From Bacteroidota bacterium (lineage in GTDB: Bacteria > Bacteroidota > Bacteroidia > Chitinophagales > Saprospiraceae): 64,000 nucleotides of DNA. Both the position numbers and the translations under genes were made by a program. The notes beneath the pieces were generated by a model, which was not told where the DNA came from, searched no databases, and saw only the letters and a list, made by a program, of their open reading frames with translations. Of the stretch, positions 26,140 to 34,982 are shown piece by piece. The DNA is taken from NCBI GenBank assembly GCA_029781865.1, contig JAKOVW010000039.1, forward strand, positions 124,001 through 188,000, in the 5' to 3' direction. How positions within the stretch are numbered: position 1 is the first letter of the stretch; every line of letters begins with the position of its first letter.

Positions 26140-28023
26140 ATGAAATTACCAATCAACGATAGAAAATTTCTCTTCTTGCTTTTTGCAATTTTAATTGTAG
26201 TTGCATTAGAGATACTTTCCATTTTGGACATACACATACCTATGCCCTATGCACCTTTTGTGTTTGGGGCATTTATCATCAGTATAGGTTACGGAGTCAT
26301 CTGGAACGGAATAAAAGCACTCATGAAATTAAATTTCAGCAGCATTAATTTACTAATGACTATTGCTGTTATTGGAGCCTTTTATCTTGGTGAATTTCCA
26401 GAAGCTGCTGTTGTAATTGTATTGTATGTATTGGGGGAACGATTGGAAGATATTGGAATTGAAAATTCCAAATCTGCTTTGGATGAATTGGTGAGCAAAT
26501 CACCTAAGACGGCTACCGTAAAATCTACAAATACAGAAGAAGCTATAGATAAAATTGCGATGGGAACAATTATACAGGTTAAGCCAGGTAATTTAATTCC
26601 CCTCGATGGAAAAATAACGTCAGGTGAAACAACCGTCGACGAAGCTACTATTACCGGCGAACCAATTCCCAAAGACAAACATAAAGGCGATATTGTATTT
26701 GCAGGGACACTCAATAAGAATGGATTCATTGAAATTGAAACGACAAAAATTTCCGCCGATACCACTTTTTCTAAAATTATCAAACTTACTTTTGAAGCGA
26801 GTGCAAATAAAAGTGATACGCAAAAATTCATACAACGTTTTGCAAAAATTTATACCCCATCTATCATTGTCCTTGCCAGCTTGCTTTTAATTATTCCCGT
26901 TTTTGTTTTGAATCTGGATTTTAACCATTGGTTGCAGCAGGCTATAACACTTTTAGTTATCGCTTGTCCCTGTGCGTTAGTAATTTCCACACCGGTTGCT
27001 ATTTATGCAGCCATTGGTAATGCATCTGCCAAAGGTGCATTAATAAAAGGAGGAAAATATTTGGAAGCGTTGGCCTCTATAAAAGCTATTGCATTAGATA
27101 AAACGCGAACCATCACATTCGGAAAACCAATCGTGTCAGATGTAATTCCACTCAATGGAACTTCAAAAGAAGAACTGCTTGCATGTGCCTCAGGTGCAGA
27201 AGTTTTTTCCGAACATCCCCTTGCTGAAGCACTAATTGCCGAGTGTAAAAAAGAAGGATTGGAACCGCATGCTGTAGAAAAATTCAGAAGCATTGCAGGG
27301 AAAGGAGCTATTGCACAATGTCTTGTTTGCGAAGATGAAACCATCCTTGTAGGCAAACTCAGTTTCATTAAAGAACATCAACCAGTTACTGAAGAAGCAG
27401 AAAAAATAGTAGAGCGACTTTCAGCAGAAGGTAAAACAAGCATAGTGGTTAGCTTTGGAAATGGAGTTGCAGGAATTATCGGATTGATGGATGAGATTAA
27501 ACCCGATAGTTCGGAAGCATTAAGGCAAATAGAGGCAATGCAAATCGAACCGGTAATGCTCACCGGTGATAATGAAAAAGCAGCACATTATATAGCTTCT
27601 CAAGTCGGCATTAAAAAAATATACGGTGGTCTGCTACCGGAAAACAAATCCGAAAAGATAAAAGAACTATTGATACAATACGGCAGTGTTGCAATGGTTG
27701 GGGATGGCATAAATGATGCACCTGCACTGGCACAATCTACTGTCGGCATTGCAATGGGAGCTGCAGGAAGTGATACTGCCATTGAAACCGCAAACATTGC
27801 ATTAATGAATGATAAGCTTTTATTAATACCCTTTCTGGTGAAGTTAGGGAGAGTCACTCTAGAGCGCATAAAAATTAATACTATCGGCGCAATATCGATA
27901 AAACTCATTTTTATTGGATTGGCAATTTGGGGCTATAGTAATTTAGTTTTCGCGATCGCTGCGGATGTAGGAGTTACGCTTATTGTTATTCTATTAAGTT
28001 TAAAATTGATGAAGTATAAATAA
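26140..28023 (+). CDS. Zn/Cd/Pb-type P1B ATPase with altered DKTGT motif
   Basis: This 627-residue heavy-metal ATPase of the ZntA/CadA type has no N-terminal HMA domain. It has the transport motif CPC (Cys276-Pro-Cys278 in ACPCALVISTP), the actuator ITGEP, SEHPLAEAL and GDGINDAPALA. The phosphorylation motif is D320-K-T-R-T instead of the near-invariant D-K-T-G-T; Arg323 is encoded by CGA, one base from Gly GGA. The frame is otherwise intact and of normal length, so the gene is either very recently inactivated, a sequencing error, or an unusual variant. It follows the YceI-like gene by 2 bp. A decayed second copy of its 3' part lies at about 29.2 kb. Confidence 0.85.
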   Translation: MKLPINDRKFLFLLFAILIVVALEILSILDIHIPMPYAPFVFGAFIISIGYGVIWNGIKALMKLNFSSINLLMTIAVIGAFYLGEFPEAAVVIVLYVLGERLEDIGIENSKSALDELVSKSPKTATVKSTNTEEAIDKIAMGTIIQVKPGNLIPLDGKITSGETTVDEATITGEPIPKDKHKGDIVFAGTLNKNGFIEIETTKISADTTFSKIIKLTFEASANKSDTQKFIQRFAKIYTPSIIVLASLLLIIPVFVLNLDFNHWLQQAITLLVIACPCALVISTPVAIYAAIGNASAKGALIKGGKYLEALASIKAIALDKTRTITFGKPIVSDVIPLNGTSKEELLACASGAEVFSEHPLAEALIAECKKEGLEPHAVEKFRSIAGKGAIAQCLVCEDETILVGKLSFIKEHQPVTEEAEKIVERLSAEGKTSIVVSFGNGVAGIIGLMDEIKPDSSEALRQIEAMQIEPVMLTGDNEKAAHYIASQVGIKKIYGGLLPENKSEKIKELLIQYGSVAMVGDGINDAPALAQSTVGIAMGAAGSDTAIETANIALMNDKLLLIPFLVKLGRVTLERIKINTIGAISIKLIFIGLAIWGYSNLVFAIAADVGVTLIVILLSLKLMKYK

Positions 28024-28147
28024 ACACAAGTGAAAATAGCAATCATATGCGTTGCCGCTTTTGTCTTCCAGGAAAAAGAATCATATAAATATAATAGGAT
28101 TTTCCTAACAAATAATTATCTTTACAACAAAATAAAAAACAAAGCCT

Positions 28148-28840
28148 ATGAAATATATTTACTTGGTTGTCTGTATTTTAAGCATAAATGAGCTCTTTGC
28201 ACAAAATCAAAGGTATATTGTGAAGCCTAATCCAAATAGCATTTCTTTCATTCCGGATATGACAGATCACAGTGCGCATGGCTTAGTTAGAAACCAGACA
28301 AATGGAACTATAAAAGTGTATTGGACCCGTGAAATTGTTGAATTGCCGCTAGACTGGAGCACACTTGTTTGTGATGCAAACTACTGTTACGGTCCAGATC
28401 GTGGGCAATGCCCGGACAATAATCCAAATGTGATTAAAACAAATGATTCTACCATTTTAGATGTGCATGTTATGGATAATGGCACCGATGGACAAGCACA
28501 TATTGTAATGTGGGTTTTTGAAAAAGAAGATACAACTAAAAAGTTAAAAGTTGATTACTTTTTTAATAAAGTTATTTCCAATAATGATGTCAAAAATATT
28601 GAAATAAAAGTGTTTCCTAATCCAGCTTTTAATGATTTCTTTATTGATTTTAACTTTGGCCTGAGCAGGATTGATTTGTACACGATATTGGGTAAAAAAG
28701 TAACTTCTTTTAAAGCGATGCAAGGAAAAAATTATGACATTAGTGAATTGATGGAGGGACTTTACTTTGTAAAACTCATAGGCCCTAATGAGCAGCTACT
28801 TCGCACTATTCGACTACAAAAAAGGTCATATCGACCTTAA
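28148..28840 (+). CDS. T9SS type A secreted protein, small
   Basis: This 230-residue protein has a signal peptide (about 1-18, ELFAQ). A beta-rich domain follows with His and Cys residues (DMTDHSAHGLVRN, LVCDANYCYGPDRGQCPD, AHIVMWVFEKED), then a T9SS type A domain (VFPNPAFNDFFIDF, LYTILGKKVTSF). The body domain is not one I can name; its Cys/His placement would suit metal or disulphide bonding. It lies between an intact and a decayed heavy-metal ATPase gene. Confidence 0.7.
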   Translation: MKYIYLVVCILSINELFAQNQRYIVKPNPNSISFIPDMTDHSAHGLVRNQTNGTIKVYWTREIVELPLDWSTLVCDANYCYGPDRGQCPDNNPNVIKTNDSTILDVHVMDNGTDGQAHIVMWVFEKEDTTKKLKVDYFFNKVISNNDVKNIEIKVFPNPAFNDFFIDFNFGLSRIDLYTILGKKVTSFKAMQGKNYDISELMEGLYFVKLIGPNEQLLRTIRLQKRSYRP

Positions 28841-29159
28841 TAGGTGTTTTCTCAGACAAATATTAAATCGCTTAAAGAAAGATAAGTTTTATATGCACTA
28901 TATTCATCTGAATAGGTTTTGGCATTACCTTTAATTATTAATACCATTTATTGAAATAAGAATAGGACATTTTCAAAACGAAATGCAAATGGATTTCTGA
29001 GTTGAGTAACGCAATTTACTCCAAAGCGTTTACTGATAAGCCTCCGAATGTAACTAATTTTTGCCAACAAATGATTATTGCTTGATAAATTTTATGAAAT
29101 AAAATTATTTTTTCATTTTAATAAAATCTACTTCTGATCATATTTATTCTGCAAAATAA
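28841..29159. other. Intergenic stretch without recognisable gene
   Basis: There are no convincing reading frames on either strand. The last part probably belongs to the more decayed upstream portion of the ATPase pseudogene (an in-frame TAA at 29157), but the similarity is too weak to place. Confidence 0.5.
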
Positions 29160-29594
29160 ATAGCAAATCAAGCAAGTATCAAAAAGGTATATTAAGGCTT
29201 ACTTCCAGAAGACAAAGAAAGTCGGATAAAAGAATTATTAGAACAATATCTAAATGTTGAAATGTTAGGCAATAGCATTGATGACGCACCTGCACTGGCC
29301 CAATCTACTGTCGGTATTGCAATGGGAGCTGCAGCTAGTGATACTGCAATCGAAACTGCTAGCATTCCATTAATGAACGACAATCTTTCACTAATTCCTT
29401 TTCTAATTCGACTCAGCAAGAAAACTTTGCGAACAATAAAATTTAACACTGCAGGAGCCATCGCTGTAAAACTCCTTTTTATTATATTGGCATTAATTGG
29501 ATACAGTAAATTAATTTTCGCAATTACAGCAGATGTAGGTTTAACATTAATAGGAATCCTGACAAGTTTGCGTTTAATGAATTACAAAGAATAA
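29160..29594 (+). pseudogene. Decayed 3' part of a heavy-metal P-type ATPase gene
   Basis: In one frame the DNA reads IANQASIKKVY, a stop TAA (29193-29195), then GLLPEDKESRIKELLEQY, DDAPALAQSTVGIAMGAA and SDTAIETASIPLMND. It ends LTSLRLMNYKE at 29594. This parallels residues from about 485 to the end of the intact ATPase at 26140-28023, with long stretches identical at DNA level. The catalytic GDGIND has become GNSIDD. Most of the gene, including CPC and DKTGT regions, is missing, so it is a non-functional duplicate. Confidence 0.85.
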
Positions 29595-29678
29595 AGGAAA
29601 ACGAAATATAGGAAAAGAGAACTTACCTCCTAATACAAACAAATGCATGAACTAGAGAAAATTAAAGAATTGTAGTTT

Positions 29679-30563
29679 TTAGCAAACATTATCAACGCAT
29701 GGGCCAAGTTCTATCTCTATCGTTGAATGTTCAATATCAAACCTATAGTGAAGTATTTTTTTTACCTCTTTCACCATTTCAACTGACTTCAGCATTGCAG
29801 TTTTTTCTACCGTTATATGGCAACTCAAAGCTGTCTTGTTTGAGGAGATAGACCAAATATGCAAGTCGTCAACATTAGTAATTTCTGGGAAAGTATCAAA
29901 AATATCTTTCTTTACCTTTTCAAAATCAATACCTCGAGGTGTTCCCTCAAAAAGAATATGCAGAGCATCTTTCAAAACTCCCCATGCACTAAAGAGAAGC
30001 ATTAAGCCTATAATAATACTTACTAGCGCGTCAATGATAAAGAAGTGAGTAAAGTAAATTATAATTCCTGCTATCAATGCTCCGACAGATGCGAGGGTAT
30101 CAAACGCCATACTCAAAAATGCACTTCGCATATTCAAGTCCTTTGTGTTGTTTCTGAACATCAGAGCAATACCTCCATTTATGAGAATACCAATTAAAGA
30201 AACTATCGCAATTAAACTACCGCTTACAGTTTGAGGATGCGTTATGCGAGTATATGCTTCATAGAATATGTAAATAGCCAAAGAAATGAGAATGACGCTG
30301 TTTATCAAAGCAGAAATGATTGTTGCTCTGCCATAGCCATAGGTTTTATCTGGTGTTGATTTTCTAGCAGACATTTTTTGGGCAAAGAATGAAATTACTA
30401 AACTCAAGCTATCAGTAAGATTATGTCCAGCATCAGACAAAACCGCGAGACTTCCTGAAATTATACCAACAGAAAATTGAATAACAGTAAATGCTGTATT
30501 GAGCAAAATACCAAATTTGAGTTTGCTATTTAGAGTATTTGTTTCATTTGAATGGTAAGACAT
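29679..30563 (-). CDS. Cation diffusion facilitator (CzcD-like) exporter
   Basis: This 294-residue inner-membrane protein has about six membrane segments. The CDF signature is VLSDAGHNLTDSLSLVISF near residues 36-54 and a second His/Asp site is AFLSMAFDTLASVGALIAG. A C-terminal cytoplasmic domain carries DDLHIWSISSNKTALSCHI. Such proteins exchange Zn2+, Cd2+ or Co2+ for H+. An HD-x-D type site is partly visible, consistent with Zn/Cd specificity. It faces the opposite way to the ATPase genes and closes the metal-resistance part of the window. Confidence 0.88.
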   Translation of the reverse strand: MSYHSNETNTLNSKLKFGILLNTAFTVIQFSVGIISGSLAVLSDAGHNLTDSLSLVISFFAQKMSARKSTPDKTYGYGRATIISALINSVILISLAIYIFYEAYTRITHPQTVSGSLIAIVSLIGILINGGIALMFRNNTKDLNMRSAFLSMAFDTLASVGALIAGIIIYFTHFFIIDALVSIIIGLMLLFSAWGVLKDALHILFEGTPRGIDFEKVKKDIFDTFPEITNVDDLHIWSISSNKTALSCHITVEKTAMLKSVEMVKEVKKILHYRFDIEHSTIEIELGPCVDNVC

Positions 30564-30860
30564 TAAGTTATTTTAACATTTTAACTCGGTTTAGCACATT
30601 ATTATAATATAGCCTGGTTGTTTATTCTTTTCAACTCTACTACCAAAAAATGCATCGGTTGAGTATGAAAACCAACATGCCTTGTGCTCCGTTTGTATTC
30701 CTATGTCGTCTCCGGCCTAACAGGGGGTTGGAAGTATATCTATCCACAACTATTAAACATTTAGCATTTGCCAATTTGGCAATAAATACCGTCTTGGGAT
30801 TTTATAATATAATAATTAAACTGGTTTTGAAATATTCTTTAACAATCTAAATCAGTAATT

Positions 30861-31340
30861 ATGAAAAATTCAAATGGCGAGAGCCAAATATCTTCTTTAT
30901 TGCAGGTAGCTGAAGTAAAGGTTATTTACCAATCGAAATTGCCATATATCCAACATCCAAGAGTTAACGGCTCAATAGATGCGGAAAAGATATTCCGTGC
31001 TAATTGGAGTGATGACATGGAATTAGTAGAGGAATTCAATGTCTTATTTCTCAATCGTGCTAACTATGTGAAAGGTATATTACGATTAAGTCGTGGTGGA
31101 TTGACCGGTACGGTTGCTGATCCACGGATTCTTTTTGCAACTGCATTGAAGAGCCTTTCTGTCGGGGTAATTGCTGGACATAATCATCCTTCCGGTTCAA
31201 TTAAACCAAGTTCTCAAGACATCGAGTTAACTCGAAAGTTAAAAGAGATTGGTAGATTTCATGAAATAACACTGATAGATCACCTTATACTTTCTCCGTA
31301 TTCCGGATTTTATTCCTTCGCTGACGAAGGAATGCTCTAA
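30861..31340 (+). CDS. RadC-like JAB/MPN domain protein
   Basis: This 159-residue protein consists almost only of the RadC JAB domain. The zinc metallopeptidase-like motif is HNHPSGSIKPSSQD near residues 113-126, with LIDHLILSPYSGFYSF at the end. The N-terminal helix-hairpin-helix part of full-length RadC is absent, as is usual for the short forms on mobile elements and plasmids. It is 35 bp upstream of the ardC-like gene. A role in element maintenance or counter-defence is inferred from context. Confidence 0.88.
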   Translation: MKNSNGESQISSLLQVAEVKVIYQSKLPYIQHPRVNGSIDAEKIFRANWSDDMELVEEFNVLFLNRANYVKGILRLSRGGLTGTVADPRILFATALKSLSVGVIAGHNHPSGSIKPSSQDIELTRKLKEIGRFHEITLIDHLILSPYSGFYSFADEGML

Positions 31341-31375
31341 GAAAAATCATTCATTCACCATTAAATTTATTAATT

Positions 31376-31785
31376 ATGTCAAATTCAGTTATCACTGACA
31401 GGGTCGCTATTGTCCCTAATCTTTATGAAGATGTTACCAACAAAATCATCTCATTGCTTGAGCGAGGGGTAGCACCCTGGCGCAGAACATGGAGCAGCTA
31501 TGGGCTAGCTCGTAATTATGGTTCTGGAAGAATCTACACTGGCATCAACTTTATCTTGATGAACAACACAGAGCATCCAATTCCATATTTCTTAACTTTC
31601 AATCAAGTTAAGGAACAAGGTGGAAGGATAAAGAAGGATGCAAAAGCGGTGCGTGTCATTTACTTCGATATGTATTATAAAGACGGTGATGACGTAACAT
31701 TAGAAAAGGATGTTGCACTTAGTCTTCTGAGTAGCGGAGAAGATATTCAAATCCTGAAGTTCATCAAGTATTACAATGTCTTCAA
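31376..31785 (+). CDS. ArdC-like anti-restriction protein, 5' exon
   Basis: The first 136 codons plus two bases encode the ssDNA-binding ArdC N-terminal domain (LYEDVTNKIISLLERGVAPW, SGRIYTGINFILM, FLTFNQVKEQGGRIKKDAK, ending KFIKYYNVF). The reading frame then meets GTGCG at 31786, the 5' end of a group II intron, and stops 10 bp later. Joined to the 3' exon at 34324, the junction reads YYNVF-N-IEDIEGIEF, which restores the normal family sequence. The spliced product would be 310 residues, the usual ArdC length. Without splicing a 139-residue fragment results. Confidence 0.85.
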
Positions 31786-32329
31786 GTGCGCCTAGACAGG
31801 TGTAATGGCGTTGTCTGCAAAAGTGCAGATCACATTCTGGTTAAAATCTATGTGTAAAGCAACCGACTTACCTAGTGTTGGAAACAACACGGGAACAATA
31901 GCATGTCGGTAAAGGAGGACACGGAATGAAATGGTTAATTCTTGGAAGTCCTTTGAGCTATGATACTATGGCTAAAGCTAAAATGCCTGAAGTCCAGTTC
32001 TGGTGGGTAGCCGTGGAACCGAGCGGGGTAAGCCATTGATGACCCTCAATGGAGATGTGGGGACAGTTTCGTTGAACAACTGTGATTCTCTTAGGAGACC
32101 CAAGTACCAGTATCTCCACACCACTTGCGGTAAGCAAGATAAAGAACGAACAGACAGCCTAAGGTATCCATTACGCCAGTACACTAAAGCTAGGGATTAC
32201 CTAAGTGTCGAAAGACATAAGGTAACGGAGTGTCAATAGTATCCAACGTTTGCCTGTAATGGGTTTAGCATGGAGAAGTGACACAGCATCTTTATCATTA
32301 ATCAAAATTAATTTAAAGCGGGAGGCTTT

Positions 32330-34216
32330 ATGAAAATTGAAAGTAGATTATTGGAACTGTGTAAAAGGAATGTGAATTCCAATTACCTCAACGATCGGCT
32401 GTATAGATTACTATTCAGCGAAGATCTCTATTTAATGGCTTACGAGAATATCAAATCCAACACTGGTATTCTCACGAAGGGGGTTTCCTCTTATAGCATG
32501 GACGGAGTAAGTATGGTAAGAATCCGAAAACTTATTAAAAGTCTGACGGATGAATCATATCAACCGCAACCTTGCAGAAGAGTTTTGATCCCCAAAACAA
32601 ATGGTAAATTCCGGCCACTTGGTTTGCCGGATGCAAATGACAAACTTGTTCAGGAAGCTGTGAGGATTATACTTGAATGTATTTACGATAGTTCCGAAGG
32701 AGCTACATTCAGCAAGTATTCCTTTGGATTCCGTAAAGGACTTGGTTGTCATGATGCATTGAAATCTGTTTATGATCAGTTTAGAAAATGTGCATGGATC
32801 ATTAAAGCTGACATTAAAGGATTCTTTGACAATGTTGATCATGTAGTACTTATCAACTTACTTCGTAAAAGAATCAATGACGAAAGGTTTGTCCGTTTAA
32901 TTTGGAAATTCCTCAGAGCAGGGATTATGTGGGAAGGCCAATTCCAAAAAACGCTGAAAGGCACTCCACAAGGAGGTATTATTAGTCCAATGCTTGCCAA
33001 TATCTACCTACATGAATTTGACCAATTTGTGGAGCAGATGAAGCAAGAAAAAGGAACAATAACAATACCGAGTTTGGAGTATGGAAAATGTGTAGCTCAA
33101 AAGAAGTACTATAAAATTAAACTCAAGAAACTTCCTCTCGATGATAAGCATCGCGAAGCGATTGAGAATAAAATAGTAGCAATGGAAAGCTTACAAATGA
33201 ACCTTCCTTCGAGAATCCTGAAAGATCCTGATAAAGGTGAGATTAAATACGTCAGATATGCTGACGATTGGATGATTGCCGTTAAAGGATCTAAAGCATT
33301 CGCTGAGGAAATATACAACCTATCGCATCAATTCTACGAAGAAAAACTCAAACTATCTTGGAACCAGGAAAAAAGTAAACTCATTAAAACAACAGATGAG
33401 GAAACTGAATTCCTGGGAACGCTCCTGTGCTTTAGAAACAGGAGACAAACGAAATATATTGATTTCGTAACCAGAGGAGTTAAGAGTAAAAAGAGATCAG
33501 TCGGTATCAACACTTTAGTCTTGAACATGCCGAAACAAATTATTTTGCAAAGGCTTAAAGAACGAGGCTTTCTGGAATTCAAAAACGGCGAATACAAACC
33601 AAAGCACATGACTAAGCTACTATCGCTAAGTGATTATGAAATTGTCCAGCGATATAATGCAGTAACAAGGGGTATTGGAAACTACTATAGTTTTTGCAAC
33701 AACCCAAAGGAACTTGCCCATATTAAATACTTGATGTCCTTTAGTCTGGTAAAGACAATTGCTAATAAGCATAAGACTGCCAGCACGAATATCTGGAAAA
33801 AATATGGAAAGAACATAACAGTGCCAAGTGCCGACAATAGAAGTACCATTAGCTTTACTCCAATTGAAAGTTTTAAGCGCAAACCAATGAATTTTAAAAC
33901 AAAACTCATTAAGAACGAAAACGCTATAAATTTTCTATTTTGGGAATTGAGATCAAAAAAATTGTTGAAGGATTATGGTTGTGCCGTTTGTGGTACCCAT
34001 GAAGATAATATTGAAATGCATCATGTTAAACACATCAAGAAAACGGATGTGAAATACGAAGGCTTCGATAAAATCATGGGTTACATAAACAGAAAGCAAA
34101 TTCCCGTTTGCAAAAAATGTCATCATGATATTCATCATGGTTTATATGATGATGTTGCACTCAAGGAATTTGCTGATCAAATAGCCATTAGAATTGGAAT
34201 CAAAAAACCAGTTTAA
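32330..34216 (+). CDS. Group II intron-encoded reverse transcriptase/maturase with HNH endonuclease
   Basis: This 628-residue protein has RT motifs at about residues 75-360: KFRPLGLP, IIKADIKGFFDNVDH, GTPQGGIISPMLANIYL and the catalytic YVRYADDW. A maturase/X domain (about 395-520) follows, then a C-terminal HNH nuclease zinc domain (CAVCG near 556, EMHHVKHIKK, CKKCHHDIHHG near 598). RT copies the intron RNA, the maturase helps splicing and HNH cuts the second strand of the target. All catalytic motifs are intact. A purine-rich GGGAGG just before the ATG is the likely ribosome site, unusual in this AT-rich Bacteroidota context and consistent with a self-contained element. Confidence 0.93.
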   Translation: MKIESRLLELCKRNVNSNYLNDRLYRLLFSEDLYLMAYENIKSNTGILTKGVSSYSMDGVSMVRIRKLIKSLTDESYQPQPCRRVLIPKTNGKFRPLGLPDANDKLVQEAVRIILECIYDSSEGATFSKYSFGFRKGLGCHDALKSVYDQFRKCAWIIKADIKGFFDNVDHVVLINLLRKRINDERFVRLIWKFLRAGIMWEGQFQKTLKGTPQGGIISPMLANIYLHEFDQFVEQMKQEKGTITIPSLEYGKCVAQKKYYKIKLKKLPLDDKHREAIENKIVAMESLQMNLPSRILKDPDKGEIKYVRYADDWMIAVKGSKAFAEEIYNLSHQFYEEKLKLSWNQEKSKLIKTTDEETEFLGTLLCFRNRRQTKYIDFVTRGVKSKKRSVGINTLVLNMPKQIILQRLKERGFLEFKNGEYKPKHMTKLLSLSDYEIVQRYNAVTRGIGNYYSFCNNPKELAHIKYLMSFSLVKTIANKHKTASTNIWKKYGKNITVPSADNRSTISFTPIESFKRKPMNFKTKLIKNENAINFLFWELRSKKLLKDYGCAVCGTHEDNIEMHHVKHIKKTDVKYEGFDKIMGYINRKQIPVCKKCHHDIHHGLYDDVALKEFADQIAIRIGIKKPV

Positions 34217-34230
34217 CAGTAAGATGTGCA

Positions 34231-34264
34231 GAGCCGTATGCGATGAAAGTCGCAAGTACGGTTC
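34231..34264 (+). ncRNA. Group II intron domain V
   Basis: This is a 34-nt hairpin. GAGCCGTA pairs with TACGGTTC and a second helix (GCGA/TCGC) is capped by TGAAAG, with a CAAG bulge region. The AGC triad near its 5' end is the catalytic metal site of group II ribozymes. It lies 15 bp after the RT stop. Confidence 0.85.
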
Positions 34265-34323
34265 GGGAAGGGGTTTCCACGTATTTGATTACTTGTAATT
34301 AAGTGCGTGGTCTCCTACTTCAC

Positions 34324-34846
34324 TATTGAGGATATTGAAGGAATAGAATTTCAGTTTCCAGAGATTGTTCTTAAGCCAAATGAGCAAATAGCCGAATGTA
34401 ATCGTATCATTGAAAACATGCCTCAAAGGCCGGAATTAATCCAAATTGACGCTGACAGGGCATTTTATTCACCAGAGCTTGATGTTGTGAATTTACCTTC
34501 GATTAAGCGGTTTGAATCAGCAGAGTTCTATTATGCGACTTTCTTTCATGAACTTGTTCACTCAACTGGTCATGCTTCTCGTCTTAAAAGAGAAGAAATC
34601 ATGAATCCACAAAAATTCGGAAATGTGCCATACAGTCGAGAAGAATTGGTGGCAGAAATGGGTGCCTCATTTCTTTGTTCCAGTGTGCAAATTGATTATG
34701 ATAACATTGTCGAAAACAGCGCATCATATCTCGCCGGATGGTTAAAGGTTCTAAAAGAAGACAGCAAGTTCATTTTTAAAGTTGCTTCTGAAGCTCAGAA
34801 AGCGGCTGATTACATTTTAAACCGGAAACGTTCGAACAGCGAATAA
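34324..34846 (+). CDS. ArdC-like anti-restriction protein, 3' exon (zincin-like metallopeptidase domain)
   Basis: After the first base, which completes the Asn codon of the junction, 173 codons follow. They encode IEDIEGIEFQFPE, then a zinc metallopeptidase-like domain with HELVHSTGH (HExxH) and a downstream ELVAEMGASFLC glutamate helix. This is the MPTase-polyvalent domain usual in ArdC and related proteins of conjugative elements. ArdC protects incoming single-stranded DNA from restriction. A GTG at 34307 within the intron could start translation of this half alone, but the continuous family sequence argues for splicing. Confidence 0.85.
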
Positions 34847-34875
34847 ATGCTGAGCATTTTGAAAACACTTATTAC

Positions 34876-34914
34876 AATCCCTGCAAGGTTATAAAGCCGA
34901 GCAGGGATTTTTTT
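34876..34914 (+). terminator. Terminator after radC-ardC
   Basis: AATCCCTGC (34876-34884) pairs with GCAGGGATT (34901-34909) and is followed by a T run. It lies 30 bp after the ardC stop and ends the radC-ardC transcript. Confidence 0.85.
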
Positions 34915-34916
34915 AT

Positions 34917-34924
34917 TAACTTTG
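34917..34924 (+). promoter_or_regulatory. Candidate -7 box for the Mrr-like gene
   Basis: TAACTTTG matches TAnnTTTG exactly, 58 bp before the putative start at 34983, just behind the preceding terminator. No good -33 TTTG is seen at 19 bp. Confidence 0.35.
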
Positions 34925-34982
34925 AACAAAATATGTAAAAAATACTTGTTAGAAAACTAAATAACGATGTTTCTCTAACAAG

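Larger units (their letters stand above)
31786..34323 (+). mobile_element. Group II intron inserted in the ardC-like gene
   Basis: The element is 2538 bp. The 5' end is GTGCG and the 3' end is ...TTCAC (AY). Domain V is a 34-nt hairpin at 34231-34264 beginning GAGCCGTATGCG with a GAAA-containing loop, followed by a domain VI-like stem (CCACGTA/TGCGTGG, 34277-34310). Domain IV carries the RT/maturase gene. A candidate EBS1, TTGAA at 32072-32076 in the loop of an ACAGTT/AACTGT hairpin, pairs with IBS1 TTCAA, the last five bases of the 5' exon. The host reading frame is exactly restored by removal, so the intron looks splicing-competent. Confidence 0.92.

Noticed and set aside
30650-30850. A 66-codon frame before radC
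   Set aside because: No motif, no suitable context and a composition like non-coding DNA. The 297-bp gap around it shows nothing recognisable.
31978-32239. Short open frames on both strands upstream of the reverse transcriptase
   Set aside because: They lie in the structured RNA of group II intron domains I-IV and have no protein-like features.
34307-34846. Independent gene for the metallopeptidase half of ArdC starting at GTG 34307
   Set aside because: The first six codons lie within the intron end; joining the exons at 31785/34324 gives uninterrupted family sequence.
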